From the NCBI RefSeq assembly GCF_001638985.1, contig NW_017265134.1:930001-994000 (forward strand): a stretch of DNA of 64,000 nt, in the 5' to 3' direction. The notes below the pieces were generated by a model that was given only the letters and a program-made list of their open reading frames with translations, made no database searches and was not told where the DNA came from. Made by a program: the position numbers and the translations under genes. Shown one piece after another: positions 25,967 to 37,878 of this stretch (positions within the stretch are counted from its first letter, which is position 1; every line of letters begins with the position of its first letter). Source of the DNA: Phycomyces blakesleeanus NRRL 1555(-). Taxonomy: Eukaryota > Mucoromycota > Mucoromycetes > Mucorales > Phycomycetaceae.

Positions 25967-27598
25967 ATGCTTGCAACAAACGATATTACCCCTGAGTCCG
26001 TAAAGACTGTCCGTCCATCAGCTCTTCGTGCACTTGGATTACGCTCAAGCAGTAGCCCTCTCTTGCCCTCTCGTCGCTCTCATCCAACCGAAGCAATAGA
26101 GGAAGGCAACCGTGGAAAACACGCAAAAAACAGCCAGGATATCACATTCGATCATGCCATTCCTACCTGTAAAGAATCTATAGACCTCACGTAAGTCATA
26201 ATTTGTATCTTAGCAACCAAAAAATATAAAAGCTTATTTGTATTAAGCATTTTTTTTATTCTTTTTGTTTGTTATATTTTGATCCGTATTACTATATCTT
26301 ACTCTACCCTTGTTATTCTCCCCACCTCCCCCTTTCTTCTTCTCCTTCTTCTTCTTCTTCTCCTTCTTCTCCCTTCAAATTTGTTGACAACAGATTGCCA
26401 AATGAACCACTCGAGAAATTAGTTCTTTCTGTGATGCAGAAATTATTTCCAGGTCTTATTGATTCTGCCCATCGCGCCATCCTTGAGCGCGTGAGTGGCG
26501 CCATGACAAACGCAGTCTTCTTTGTGACAGTCAACAAGAAGCGTTTCCTGATGCGTGTCTATGGCCATGGCTGCGAGCAAATCCTAGACAGAGAAAACGA
26601 ACTGGCCTGGCTTGCTCGTCTCTCCCACCTTGGGCTGGGACCACGCATGCTAGGGATCTTTGGAAACGGACGATTTGAAGAGTACCTTCAGTCAACCACT
26701 CTGTCGTATTCCGATATGCGCCAACCTTTTATCTCCGAACAAATTGCTAGCCGTCTTTGTCAGTTACACACCATTGTAGATATTTATCCACCGTCTGCCA
26801 AAGAGGCACGCCAATTGTCTGTCTGGCAAAATGTACACAAGTGGCTCGCGGCCATTCAGGACGTCCTACCTGATCTTATGAAAAAGAATGAAAAGTGGGC
26901 AGCAGAATTGGAACTTTTTGATATCGATCTATTAAAAGAAGAAATCGATATATGTCAGCGCCTCCTCAAGACAATCCAAAGTCCAATCGTATTTGGGCAC
27001 AATGATGTAAGACAACAAATATATAAAAAAAACACACTAACAATAAGTAATAGTAATAGTAATTAGTTTTATTTATATATATATAATTTTACTTTATTTT
27101 TCTTTGATTTACAATGTGAATTTGTTGCCATAACAACATTTTAAATCTAGGCATCTTTATTAATATTACTATTGTTCGATTTTGTAGACACAATATGGAA
27201 ATATTCTCAAATTAGACACTACAGGCGAGTTGGTTGTAATCGACTTTGAATATGCAGGCTACAACACTCGCGGATATGAAATCGCAAACCATTTTTGTGA
27301 GTGGATGTATGACTATCACTCCGAGTCTCCAGCATCTATGAAAGTCGATGCTTTCCCCACTCAGGAAGAACAGAAACGATTCTTAAAGGCCTACATTGCC
27401 ACCAACAACCTCAAGTCTTCTGTTGATACCCTTCAAAAAGAAGCCTTGATTTGGGTCATGGCTAGTCACTTGTCATGGGGTCTCTGGGGTCTTGTGCAGG
27501 CAAACCAAAGTGACATCGATTTCGATTACTTTCTCTATTCTATGCAGCGACTTGGCGCCTTCCGCCAAGAGCTTACTCACTGGTCATCTCTTGATTAA
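25967..27598 (+). CDS. Choline/ethanolamine kinase
   Basis: The enzyme phosphorylates choline and/or ethanolamine with ATP, the first step of the Kennedy pathway to phosphatidylcholine and phosphatidylethanolamine. Three exons fit in frame: 25967-26190, 26394-27006 and 27188-27598, giving 415 residues. The N-terminal 75 residues are a variable Ser/Arg-rich extension. The kinase fold starts near LPNEPLEKLVLSVMQKLFPG and includes the glycine-rich region ERVSGAMTNAVFFV. The catalytic Brenner-type motif is FGHNDTQYGNIL (Asp near residue 279, with an intron just after it). The metal-binding motif is VIDFEYAGYNTRGYEIANHF (Asp near 298). FGHND replaces the commoner FCHND, a mild change outside the catalytic Asp. 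A long CTT-rich pyrimidine tract (26335-26375) precedes the exon 2 acceptor. Substrate preference cannot be told from sequence. Confidence 0.95.
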
Positions 27599-28732
27599 AG
27601 AAGAAGAAAGAAGACCAGAAGTTTTTAAATATATCAGATACCTTGTAAATAATAATATTTCATTTTCTTTATTCCTTTAATTAATTATATTAAATATATA
27701 TAATTCTTCCCCAAGTCTTTGTCAAAATATTTAATATCAAATTGGGGGTAATGTTCGCTGTTTATAAGATATTTTGTGGAAAATGACAGGAACCCCACCA
27801 GGCTACTTTTTGAAATATTATTTTTTGTTACATTTCTTTCTCTAGACTTTTCCTCGGTGAAAAAAAAAGAAAAAAAAAAGAAAAAAGAAGCACTGACTGT
27901 AGAATATTATGACGTGAGCAGGCATCATAATAAATTTCTTTAGAACAATATTAATCTGTTCTCTGAATAATTCAACCCAACTCACCCTAAACCCATGATA
28001 CCTAAGCACCATCCAAATAAGTCATATAAAGAAGGAAAGATCATATAATGTACTTTATTAATTAATACATTGTTGTCGATTCCTTTAAACATTAATATTT
28101 ACTGGTTGATATTCAGGATAAAGATTTGAGTAGAATTCCCAGCAAATAAAACAAAACAAAGGAGTACTATATAAATATACATACACAGAGATCTGCATTA
28201 AACAAGCTTGTTAAATTCCCTTTTTTGTTATTGTTGCCATGTCAACCCAAGCTTTAAATTTTGTTTTGTATTGTCATAAAGTAAAAAATAATAATTAATA
28301 GTCCGCATCTTTAACCTACTGAGTTGGTTGGTCATTTGAAATTGACCTATTTGGTGGAGTTTTTTTTTTTACTTCTCATGCGTCGATCAAGTTTTAATAT
28401 TAAATCTGCGTATCAGAAGGACTTGCTTATTATACGTCCATTATTATTTTCTAAAACTCACACATGTTACTTTAAGTAATTAAATAAGCATTGCGTGTAT
28501 ATAAGCGTGTGTGTGTGTGTGTTTGACTGAGGCGCTGATGTCATGCTTGGACCGTTATAATATTTATTCTTTTTTATGAAAAGTAAATGATAATAAAATA
28601 TTAGCCTTACCTTTCGAGCCTATTTTCATTTTTCTATACTTAATTGGACAAGAATAACTTTTAAGTTGCTCTTATTCGTACTACTTGAGTACATAGCTTA
28701 CAGAGTATAATTTTCTTTATTAAGTCTACAGT
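27599..28732. other. Intergenic, no gene seen
   Basis: AT-rich DNA with an A/G-rich tract at 27858-27890 and a (GT)n tract at 28507-28522. The latter part is the presumed HAP2 promoter. Confidence 0.5.
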
Positions 28733-29138
28733 ATGACGAATCCTCCCGTAGACCAACAGGACCTATCGCACCAAGCGTCTCTTTACGCACAATCAATCGG
28801 TCCAGATATTGGGCAACACCCCCAATTCGACAATTCTGGTGGCCCAATGCACGGACATCATCCTTTGGATCCTCACCCACAGCAAACAAATCCAAACTAT
28901 GAAATCGACCGTTCAATGTCCTATTCACTTTACCCTATGAACAACATTCCCAATGTAAATGGGCTAGGTAATCATTCACGTCGCATTTCTCAACAGCAAC
29001 AGCAAGAATTACTTTCTCCACCATTGGTTCACCCTCTAGCCGACTACCGTACCCATGATCCTATTCAACAGCATCCTCACCAACAGCAAACCCGTCAACA
29101 GCAACCTCATCAACAACACAATCCAATATCGCACCTTC

Positions 29139-29176
<38 letters not shown>

Positions 29177-29619
29177 CCACAGCCACAACAGCAGCAGCCC
29201 AATCCTCATCAACAGGACCAACAACACGCACACCAATTATTGCAAAACCAACAGCAAAGTATTCAACAGCCCCAAGGATTTGTTCCTATTCAGGCAGCCG
29301 ATGAACCCTTGTATGTGAATGCTAAGCAGTACCATCGCATTCTCAAGCGTAGAATAGCCCGGGCACGTCTCGAAGAACTCAATAAGATTGCCCGAGCCAG
29401 AAAACCATACCTACACGAAAGTCGACACAGACATGCTATGCGCCGACCACGTGGTCCTGGAGGAAGATTCTTGAGTAAGTAATAACCATAGTAATATATA
29501 TGTATATATTTATATTTATATTTATTTATTTATTTTGTACTGTTCTAGCTGCCTCTGAGATTGCTGAACAAGAGAAATCCACCAAGTCTCCTGAGAAAAC
29601 AACCAAATCTTTAGCATAA
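28733..29619 (+). CDS. HAP2: CCAAT-binding factor subunit Hap2/NF-YA
   Basis: This is the sequence-specific subunit of the trimeric CCAAT-binding factor, which with Hap3 and Hap5 (NF-YB/NF-YC) binds CCAAT boxes and in fungi controls respiration and iron genes. Two exons, 28733-29474 and 29549-29619, join A to CT and give 270 residues. The conserved core lies near residues 190-247. Its subunit-association helix is [21 protein letters not shown] linker follows, and then the DNA-binding part with [20 protein letters not shown]. The N-terminal 180 residues are Gln/His/Pro-rich, including an uninterrupted run of about 13 CAA-coded glutamines near 29142-29175. This is typical of glutamine-rich NF-YA activation regions. 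The repeat probably varies in length between strains. A short Lys/Ser-rich tail encoded by exon 2 follows the core. Confidence 0.96.
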
Positions 29620-30423
29620 TGAAGACATAACTTTTGCTACCATACTTACATATACGCATATATAAACATACATAAATATACTACATACTAGAAAATAATA
29701 ATAATAATAATAATATATTAAATTAGATTAATAAAGTATAGCACTATGTAAATGTCAGAATGTAAAATTTAGTTTCCTTCTTCGTCACGTGGTGTAACAC
29801 TTTACAAAATGCAACACAATACTCCGTCATTATCATCCAATTGAATAAACCTATTTAACTTTGTCTTACTACAAAAGGGCAATCAATAACGTAATACATT
29901 TAATGTCATAGCGCATTTTTATTTATTTTTTAAACTTTATATAAAAAAAAATTGAAATGAAATGAAGCTTATTATTGTTATTAATATTAAAGACAGTATG
30001 TGGACATCAATTATGCTTTAGATCATCAAATTTATCCTCTTTCATAAATAAAGAACACTGTATGCTACGGTAGTTTAAGAAAGAAATATAGATCATAACG
30101 TTATTTGTTATTCTTTTATACAAAGGACAGAAAATAAACATAGTATTCTTGATTATGTTAATTATTGTTTTTTGGTATATTCTTTATTGCAAATCATTAT
30201 CCCATACTCCGTGAAAATATAAAGGAAATAGAAAGCTTATACGTTTATGTGTGAAAGATTAATATATATATATATGATCCATGTACCATATTAAAAGAGA
30301 GAGTTCAATACACAAAATTAATAAATTAACTAGAAAATCCAAGACAGTGTATTAAATACTACCTCAAGATTATTACAAGATTATAGTTGTTTAATACTTT
30401 TTTTTTATTGTTATTATTGTTAT
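29620..30423. other. Intergenic between convergent HAP2 and CYP60
   Basis: AT-rich 3' flanks with an AATAAT repeat at 29694-29715. A CACGTG at about 29787-29792 has no obvious target, since both flanking genes end here. No gene seen. Confidence 0.5.
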
Positions 30424-32627
30424 TTAAAAATTGTCAAAGTTCCCATAGCCTTTGCTTGTGACCTTGACTTTTTTGGCCACGGGCAGTTTTGGTGTCAAAG
30501 GCTCTGTGGTTTCTGACGCCTCACTTTCAGTTGATTCTCGTTTTGTGGATGTCGATTGAAGGTATTTTCCTACCCCAGCATGACGAGTGCCTGTGATAGA
30601 CGGCACCTTTTTTTGTTGGGTTTTTGTGACATTCGGTCCAAACCAGCCCATGTTTTCTTCCTTTTCTTTCTTCTTGCGCTCAGCTTCATCCATTGCAGCA
30701 CCATTGGCCTGTCGATAGAGCTTCTTCTTTAGCTTGGTCTCATATTCTTCATAAGGATCAACAAACACAACCACATCCTTCATTTTGATCTCACGCAGTG
30801 GCCGGTCAGTTTCATCTACCGGAACTGCCTCGAGTTTATCTAGTACGTCCAATCCTCCCACAACCTTGCCAAAAATCGTATGTTTGTTATCCAGGTGAGT
30901 GCACGGACGGTAAGTAATGAAGCTACATTATAATAGTTATGATTATATATACACACACGTATGTATATGTATTAGTTGTAAAGCACCAACCAATATATGT
31001 CTGTGTATTCGAGTGGATTATTAACTTACAATTGTGATCCATTCGAGTCCTTTCCTTTGTTTGCCATACTCAAGAGACCGCGATCATTGTGTGTCATGTT
31101 GAACTTGAGCTCATCCGGGAATTCCTGCTTCCAGCATGACTCACCCCCAAGGCCAGTACCAGTAGGGTCACCACCTTGGATCTAAACATAGAGAATGTTA
31201 AAACAAAATAAAAAAAAAGTTCTACAACCGAGCTCAAATTAACCATTATTACCATAAAATTCTTGATATTTCTGTGAAAGATTACATCCTTGTAATATCC
31301 AGACTTTGCCAATTTGACAAAATTGTGACATGTACGTGGTGTCTAATATAATGACAGTAAACATAAATAATGTAAGCTTCCACTTTTTTTAAAAGAAAAT
31401 AATAATACTATATATATAATAAACCTTTGCTCAAGAATTACTTACACGATCGCAGCTGAGTTCAATATTGATGTTTCCATAGTTGGTTACAATGCGTGCA
31501 AACCCTTTGGTCTTGATGTGTTTGTACATAAATTCTTCTTCGTCTATCAAGGCTTGTTCATTGACCGTAACACGTCCCATGGCAGTCGAGGTAAACGAGG
31601 AAGATACTTGTCCGGTTGTGTAGTGAGCAGCATTATAAGCCTTTTCTTCTTTCTTTTGGTGAAAAGATGTTGGGATCTTGGCAGGTGTGTCTTCTGATTT
31701 GTCTTCCACCACAGTATCCTTTTTCTTCAATTCTGCAAGAACACGTTCAGCTGTACCACCAATACCCTTGACATTGATATTGTTAATTGGGTTTCGACGT
31801 TCTCTTTCCTCAGCTACAGAATATATAGATAGAATGATTTGTTACTTTTTTTTTATATGATTGTATAATTTATAATTACCTGCATTAACAATCTTGCGAT
31901 CGTTTTTGACATAATCGAATTCAGCCATATTACGATTCTCGAGATTATGTGGATCCTATTGTTATCATTTTTTAAATAAAAATAAAATAAATCCAAGTTA
32001 ATAGGCAAATACAAAAAAAAGAAACATCAAGATATTCTTGAACTGTTTAATATATTTCAAAGGAATTATGGGCAATATCAGATACCATATAGTTATATCT
32101 TTTTTTTTTTTAAAAAAAAAAGAAATATATATATATGTTACCTGGATCATAATGATATCTTTGCGTGTAAATGGTGTATCATCCAAGAGGTCGTGCCAAT
32201 ACTTTGGCTTAATATTCAGTCGTTCGATTGTGTCGTATGCAAAAACGTTTCCGGTTGATTTTATGGCTGCAATTGCTGTATGGTCTGAAAAGACCTTGAA
32301 GGTGACAGGGCAATAATACTCGTCCTTGTCGTTCTTGTGAAAGTTGAGGGTAATAAGGTTCTTTGTGGAAAGTTTTTCGCCCGTAACTGGATTTGTGCCG
32401 AACTTTTTGATGTACGGTATGATGTGGACGAGATCAAATACAATTCCTTCGGGTGTGCAAACGGGATGTTCAAATGGTTGAAGGGATAATGAGCAGCAAT
32501 AGAATGGTAGGCGTTTGAAGCCAGCTCCTTTGGTTCGCCCCTGAGTGCCAGAAGATGCAGAATGTTGGCCAACTTCTCCACTCCATTCAGAGTGAGTGAT
32601 GTAAAGTTTGTCTGTCCATTTTCCCAT
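30424..32627 (-). CDS. U-box cyclophilin Cyp60/PPIL2, spliceosomal peptidyl-prolyl isomerase family
   Basis: PPIL2-type proteins combine a U-box (E2-binding ubiquitin ligase fold) with a cyclophilin domain and are found in nuclear and spliceosomal complexes. About six exons are read right to left. Exon 1 holds the family start [11 protein letters not shown] and the block [20 protein letters not shown] leading into the U-box (about residues 40-115). The segment [20 protein letters not shown] is also highly conserved. The cyclophilin domain shows [19 protein letters not shown] with the catalytic Arg, then [20 protein letters not shown] and [15 protein letters not shown]. The CypA Trp121 position is His in THLDNKHT, as in other PPIL2-like members lacking Trp, so isomerase activity may be low. 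A Lys/Glu-rich C-terminal tail of about 110 residues ends GYGNFDNF. It shares a 320-base divergent promoter with the DDHD phospholipase. Confidence 0.95.
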
Positions 32628-32947
32628 TCTGTACTTTGGCTAATTATATGTGTATATTATACAGACAGCAAGAACAACAGCAAGAACAACAACAAAAATT
32701 AAAATTAAAATTAAAATTAAAATATAGTGTAATAATGCGAACGGAGATACGGTTTCTTATGTGACGTTTCTTTTTAATAGCCTACATTTCTTCTTCCCTT
32801 TCCCCTCCCCTACCACTTCCTCCCACCAACCCCCCTCTTTCCTATCTACTTTCTCCTTGTCGTACGCTCTTTTTTCTTTTTTCTTTTTTCTTTCTTTTTT
32901 TCATTGTTTCTTTCTTTCTTTTTTTACTTTCTTTCTTTCTTTCTCTC
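32628..32947. promoter_or_regulatory. Divergent promoter between CYP60 (-) and the DDHD phospholipase (+)
   Basis: The 320 bases between two start codons are the only DNA available for both promoters. They contain an AAAATT pentamer-like repeat (32697-32722) and a long C/T-rich tract (32770-32940) directly before the phospholipase ATG. No specific operator is recognised. Confidence 0.5.
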
Positions 32948-35900
32948 ATGCTCGAACCCGAGCCATATCCCCGTGGACACTCTCCACAACGACGGACCTT
33001 ACGACCCCATAGTTTGATACCTGACTTGGACGTCCCGCCGCTGATTCCACACTGGTAGAATATATTCTTCAATTTATTTTTATTTGTTTTATGTTGGCTG
33101 CCGTTTGACCAAACTCTTTCATTTTGTATTTTTTTTTGCAACAGGTTCCATGCGATTGACAATGCCCTTGTTGATCCTGTCTCAATGCGTACTGCCAAAG
33201 AAGCTGCAATGAGCAGACGACAACCTAAAAGTCCTTCGGCCCCCAAAAGTAAATCAACGGCTTGGGTTCCATTTTCAAAACGGGATTCCATTGCTCTCGA
33301 AAAAGCATTCCAGGTATTACAAAAGAAAAAGTACACAAACATATTTATATAAAAAAAATGAATAATACCAGAAGAAAGAAAGAATCCTTTGTAATGTATT
33401 TAACCTTTTATTTACTTATTTCTTAAACAAACAAATAAACAAACAAAAAGAACAATGATGTGAGAGCAAAGGTTCCTGTCAATGAAGACTATTTATTTGA
33501 AGTGGATGTGTCCGAAAGAACCATTTATCCCGTATACTGGGAAGGACCAACGTTTGAAGTAAGACGGGCTACTTGGTTTATGCAAGCAGACGGTTCAAAG
33601 TGGGTGCCTTGTGAAGAGACTCTGGCCGAGCAAATTGAACTTGGCTATTAGTAAGTACTTATATATATTTCCTTTATCCATACACTTCCTTTTGCTCTTG
33701 TTTTTTCCAGAATTATTCCATTTCCAAAAAAAGAAAGAAAGAATGAATGAAAGAAGGAAAAGAGAAAAGAAAGAAAGAAAGAGATAAGAGCGGAGATTGT
33801 ATAACACGCGCAAAGAATTGTATATTATATATTATATATATGTAAAAGAGGTTGCTTTTTTTTGACACTTTCTTTTTCAATTGGACAGCAAACACAAGCC
33901 GTATGTAGTAGATCCAGTGGATGAAGGGAATTACCAAGGCAACACACTAGCCCCCAAGACCCTTACCAAAAAGCCATCATTTTCGGCACCAAAAATAGAC
34001 GAGGCTTCTAATTCCGCAACAGAAGAGGGAAAGCTAGAGGCAACGTTGGCTAAGCAATTATCTGAAAGGCAATGGAATCTTTTAGGCCCTTATTTGGGCC
34101 AGTATATCGTTTACACTGGTCCTTCCGCAGCATGGCTCCTTTCGTAAGTGATCCAATATCAGTAATAGCATTATTATAGTAGTAATGATTAGAAGAAAAA
34201 GCATAAATTCCCAAAGTGTGTTTTTTTTATTATGCGTTGAGGCGGCTGAACAGTGATTATTATGATGAGGGGTGTGTAGGAATAGCACTAGTAGCAAATT
34301 TGCCAAGAGTATCATAACTCGCCTCACAAATAAGCAGAATCTTGGTGGCACCCGTGTTCTACGCGGCTATCCTGAAATAGAAAAGCAGCAAAAGAACAAA
34401 GCTCCTGTCGCTCCTGTCGCTCCAAAGGCAGACAACGACAGGAAGAATTCCGATACAAAGCAAAAAGAAGACGGGGACTCAAAAGAAGGCCCGGAGGAAG
34501 ATACGGGACTTAGTCAGGAAGCCGAAGAGTATGTGAGCATGGAGAGCGAAGAAGAAGTACGGAAGATTGATCACATAGTGTTTGTTATTCATGGGTAAGT
34601 GAGTATAAAATTGAATAAAACGCAATAGTAATTAGCAGTAGCTTTTAAAAACTACAAAAGCGGTTAATATAACAGAAATTTTTTTAAAAAAAAGGCGGCT
34701 AATATAAATGCTTTGTAGCATTGGTCAGAAAATGTCAGAGAAAACCGGCCATAGTTTTGTAAATGGTAATAAAATATAAAGAAAGTTACTAGGAAGGAAT
34801 TGAAAATTAAAAAGAAAAGGAATTCATTAGATGTCAGTACGCTTCGAAAGACAATGCGATCAGTCTACCCTACAGTTATGGCCAGTACAAAGACACCAAA
34901 CCATCCTAATGGTATCCAAGTATTACCTGTATTGTGGAGACAAGACATCAGGTTCGGTATAGCTTCTGATAATGAAGGCGGTGAAGCCGATCTTGGAATG
35001 CTTGAACCCGACGACGGCTGTCCTACCTTGGACGAACTGACATTGGATGGAGTGCCTAATATTCGGAATATCGTTTCGGACGTGCTTATGGATAGTAAGA
35101 AGATCTTGCACACATATCATTGTCTTTCTTTTAAATTGTTTTCTTCTAGCTCTCATCTAAATCTAAATATGTATATAAATCTTTAACTTGATTTCTAGTT
35201 CCTCTTTACATGACTCCTCGTTACAGAGAACAAATGACACAAACTATTGCCAAAGAAATCAACAGAGTTTACAAGTTATTTGTACAGCGCAACCCAGACT
35301 TTTTGGACGGTGGCAGAGTGTCAATATATGGGCATTCATTAGGAGTAAGTTTTGGTATTATATATATATATATATATATATAAATTAATAATATATTGTT
35401 TGTGAATGTTTCATAGTCTCTGCTTGCATTTGATATGCTCACTATGCAACCAATGTCTGTACAAGAGACCAATTCAGCTTCCTTAAAGCCTACAGAATCT
35501 GCAGCTGTTGTTGACAAGAAAAAAGTACAACTAAAATTCCCAGTCCAAAACTTCTTTGCTGTTGGTTCACCTCTGGCTGTCATTTTATTGCTGAGAGGCT
35601 TCAAAATTGGTTCCCGCAAGTCACTCAGCAACACACAAAACTACTCTTCCTACGCCGACATCTCATCCATACCATCCTCTCATATATCGCATTGCTACCC
35701 TGCCATAGACAACCTTTATAACATCTTTCACAAAGTAAGAATATAGAGAAATATGCTTACTCTGCTGGAACCTTGACCATACACATTCTGGAGAAACTAA
35801 CCATACCAATAACCGGCCTTTTTTTTCTTTTCTTATATATTAGAGTGATCCAGTTGCTTACCGACTAGAACCTCTTATAGCACGTCACTATAGCTCAAAG

Positions 35901-36540
35901 CTCAAGCCAGAGCCTATCCCATACCTCAAAGGAGGACTAAGGAGCATGATCGACGCTGGATTGAATGTTGGCTCGGGTATTGCTAATCGCGCGGGCGCAA
36001 TGTACGAATCGTTGAAGATGGGAATCACAACCAATCTGTTTATGCGTGGACTTGGTCTATCACGACAACAAATCTACCAAGATCGCCATCCATCTTCAGA
36101 TAATGAAGACGAGCTATCTACGCGCGAAAATCCGACCAAGAGTCCTCCAAATGGACTCTACCGCACACGCTCCAACAGTGATCCGGCCTGCGCAACTTCC
36201 ATGGCTCTCAAGAGCAAAATACGTAAACCTCCACCAAGTCCGTTACCGAGCTCTGCATCACCATATTCTGTGGGAGCCCGAAAGCTGAAGATGTTAAATT
36301 CAAGTGGGAGAGTAGATTACTGTTTACAGGAAGGCCTGTTAGAAAACCCTTACATCAATGCATTTAGTGCCCATTTACAGTACTGGCAGGTAAGAATCCT
36401 CAGAATATTATATGTATATTATCATTAGTTAAAGTTCTTTCTTTATTTGTATTCCCTGTTGATGTGTTCAATATATGTAGGATCTGGATGTCGCGGCATT
36501 TATGGTGAGGGAGATCTACAGGAACCAATTGGGTGGATAA
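32948..36540 (+). CDS. DDHD-domain phosphatidic acid-preferring phospholipase A1
   Basis: DDHD phospholipases hydrolyse the sn-1 acyl chain of phosphatidic acid and related lipids on cytosolic faces of membranes, with roles in lipid homeostasis and traffic. Eleven exons fit in frame (first 32948-33054, last 36481-36540), giving 808 residues. The N-terminal region has the WWE-like block with YPVYWEGPTFEVRRATWF. KIDHIVFVIHGIG near residue 320 begins the alpha/beta-hydrolase core. The lipase motif is YGHSLGS with the Ser nucleophile near 499, split by an intron just after GHSLG. NFFAVGSPLAVILLLRG follows. The DDHD signature residues are present: Asp in SDPVAYRLEPL (about 609), Asp in GRVDYCLQEG (about 765) and His in SAHLQYWQ (about 784). 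A low-complexity Ser/Pro linker near 680-740 may be regulatory. The length matches fungal and animal homologs. Confidence 0.94.
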
Positions 36541-37488
36541 GAAAAATAAATAAATAAATAAAATATTAAATATATTACAAACCAACCTCTTCCTTTTCTA
36601 TCCAACCATTTACTGTGGTTCTTTCTTACGCAGTCGCTAAACTTTAGATTATTTTAATATTGCTTATATGCTCTTGACAAAAGAAGAATACGTTTAAAGG
36701 CTAGTTTTTTTGTTTTGCTTTAATAAAGAACATATGAACTCTTGGAGTAAATTATACTCTGTATATGTACATGTATATGTCTTTAAAAAGATTGTATGGT
36801 TATAGTTATATGGTCATATATGATGAAGATCAAAAGAAATGAAGTACTATATGATCATAGACAACGTACCCATGTTTTTGTCTTCAAAGTAGATTTTATT
36901 GATACAAGACATAAACAAAGCTTATATACATACATATATATATATTACGATATTTATCCTTTATTAAATATCATTGAAGAATTCTGGTTCAATATGAAAT
37001 TTGGTACTAAAGACAGTCTCTTAAAGTAAGGGGTGATACATTGACAGAAAAAATCATTGCTTCTGTGATGTAAAAATGATGATAATAATAATCAGGGCTT
37101 CGTACGTAGCTTAGACATTCTAAGGTCTCCTTTGAGGGATGTAATAGACCACAAATGTATATTACTTTGACCAACGACAGAGACTGTGTCTGACAGAAGA
37201 AGGTATTTTAAAAAGAATATAGCCAAGATTTATGCTTGAACTCCTTTTGGTCGATGGCCTATTAATATAAGCATAATAAACGCTTGAGTACATACATATA
37301 CATATAGGTGCATATTAATAAGTAGGTACTTGAAGTGCGACTGTTTGATAGGAATTTGATTAAATATCCTTAACACATTTCGAGAAGCTATTTCTATTAT
37401 AAGCCGCAAGTTCTTTACTCAATAAATAAAAATAAATCTATCCAACCTTTTGCATTTGCTTTTCCACTTGCTTATACAACTTTCAATC
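36541..37488. other. Intergenic, no gene seen
   Basis: AT-rich DNA without coding signal. The last 60 bases hold a pyrimidine-rich stretch before the IF1 start. Confidence 0.5.
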
Positions 37489-37878
37489 ATGCTCAAGCTT
37501 GTCTCTCGTATCACCACTCGTTCCAACACCCACTCGGTCATCTGTCTCTCTGGTCGCTACAGTAGTAGCATTGCTGGTGCTGATGGTGCAACGGCCTCTT
37601 CTAAAGGTGCGTTTGGTGAAAAAGAAAAAGCGTTGGAGAACCAATGGGCACGCGCACATGTAAGTACACACAGCCTTTTAATTTTATGATGTCTTTATAA
37701 ATATAAAGTAAATATATTTATACATACACATACACATACATATACATATACATATGAATGTAATATGTAGGACGCTGAAAAGATCAAGATGTTGCGTGAG
37801 GCTCTCAAAAAGCAACAAGAGCATTCTGAAGAGCTCCAAAAAGACATCGATGCTCTGAAGAAATCGTCAAAGAAATAA
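37489..37878 (+). CDS. INH1: Mitochondrial F1Fo-ATPase inhibitor IF1
   Basis: IF1 blocks ATP hydrolysis by the mitochondrial F1Fo ATP synthase when the proton gradient collapses. Two exons, 37489-37659 and 37771-37878, join in phase 0 and give 92 residues. The first ~25 residues (MLKLVSRITTRSNTHSV) are basic and Ser/Thr-rich, a mitochondrial presequence. The inhibitory helix is FGEKEKALENQWARAHDAEK, the hallmark of the family, with the intron falling after ARAH. The C-terminal helix KIKMLREALKKQQEHSEELQ would form the coiled-coil dimerisation region. The length fits the family. Confidence 0.95.
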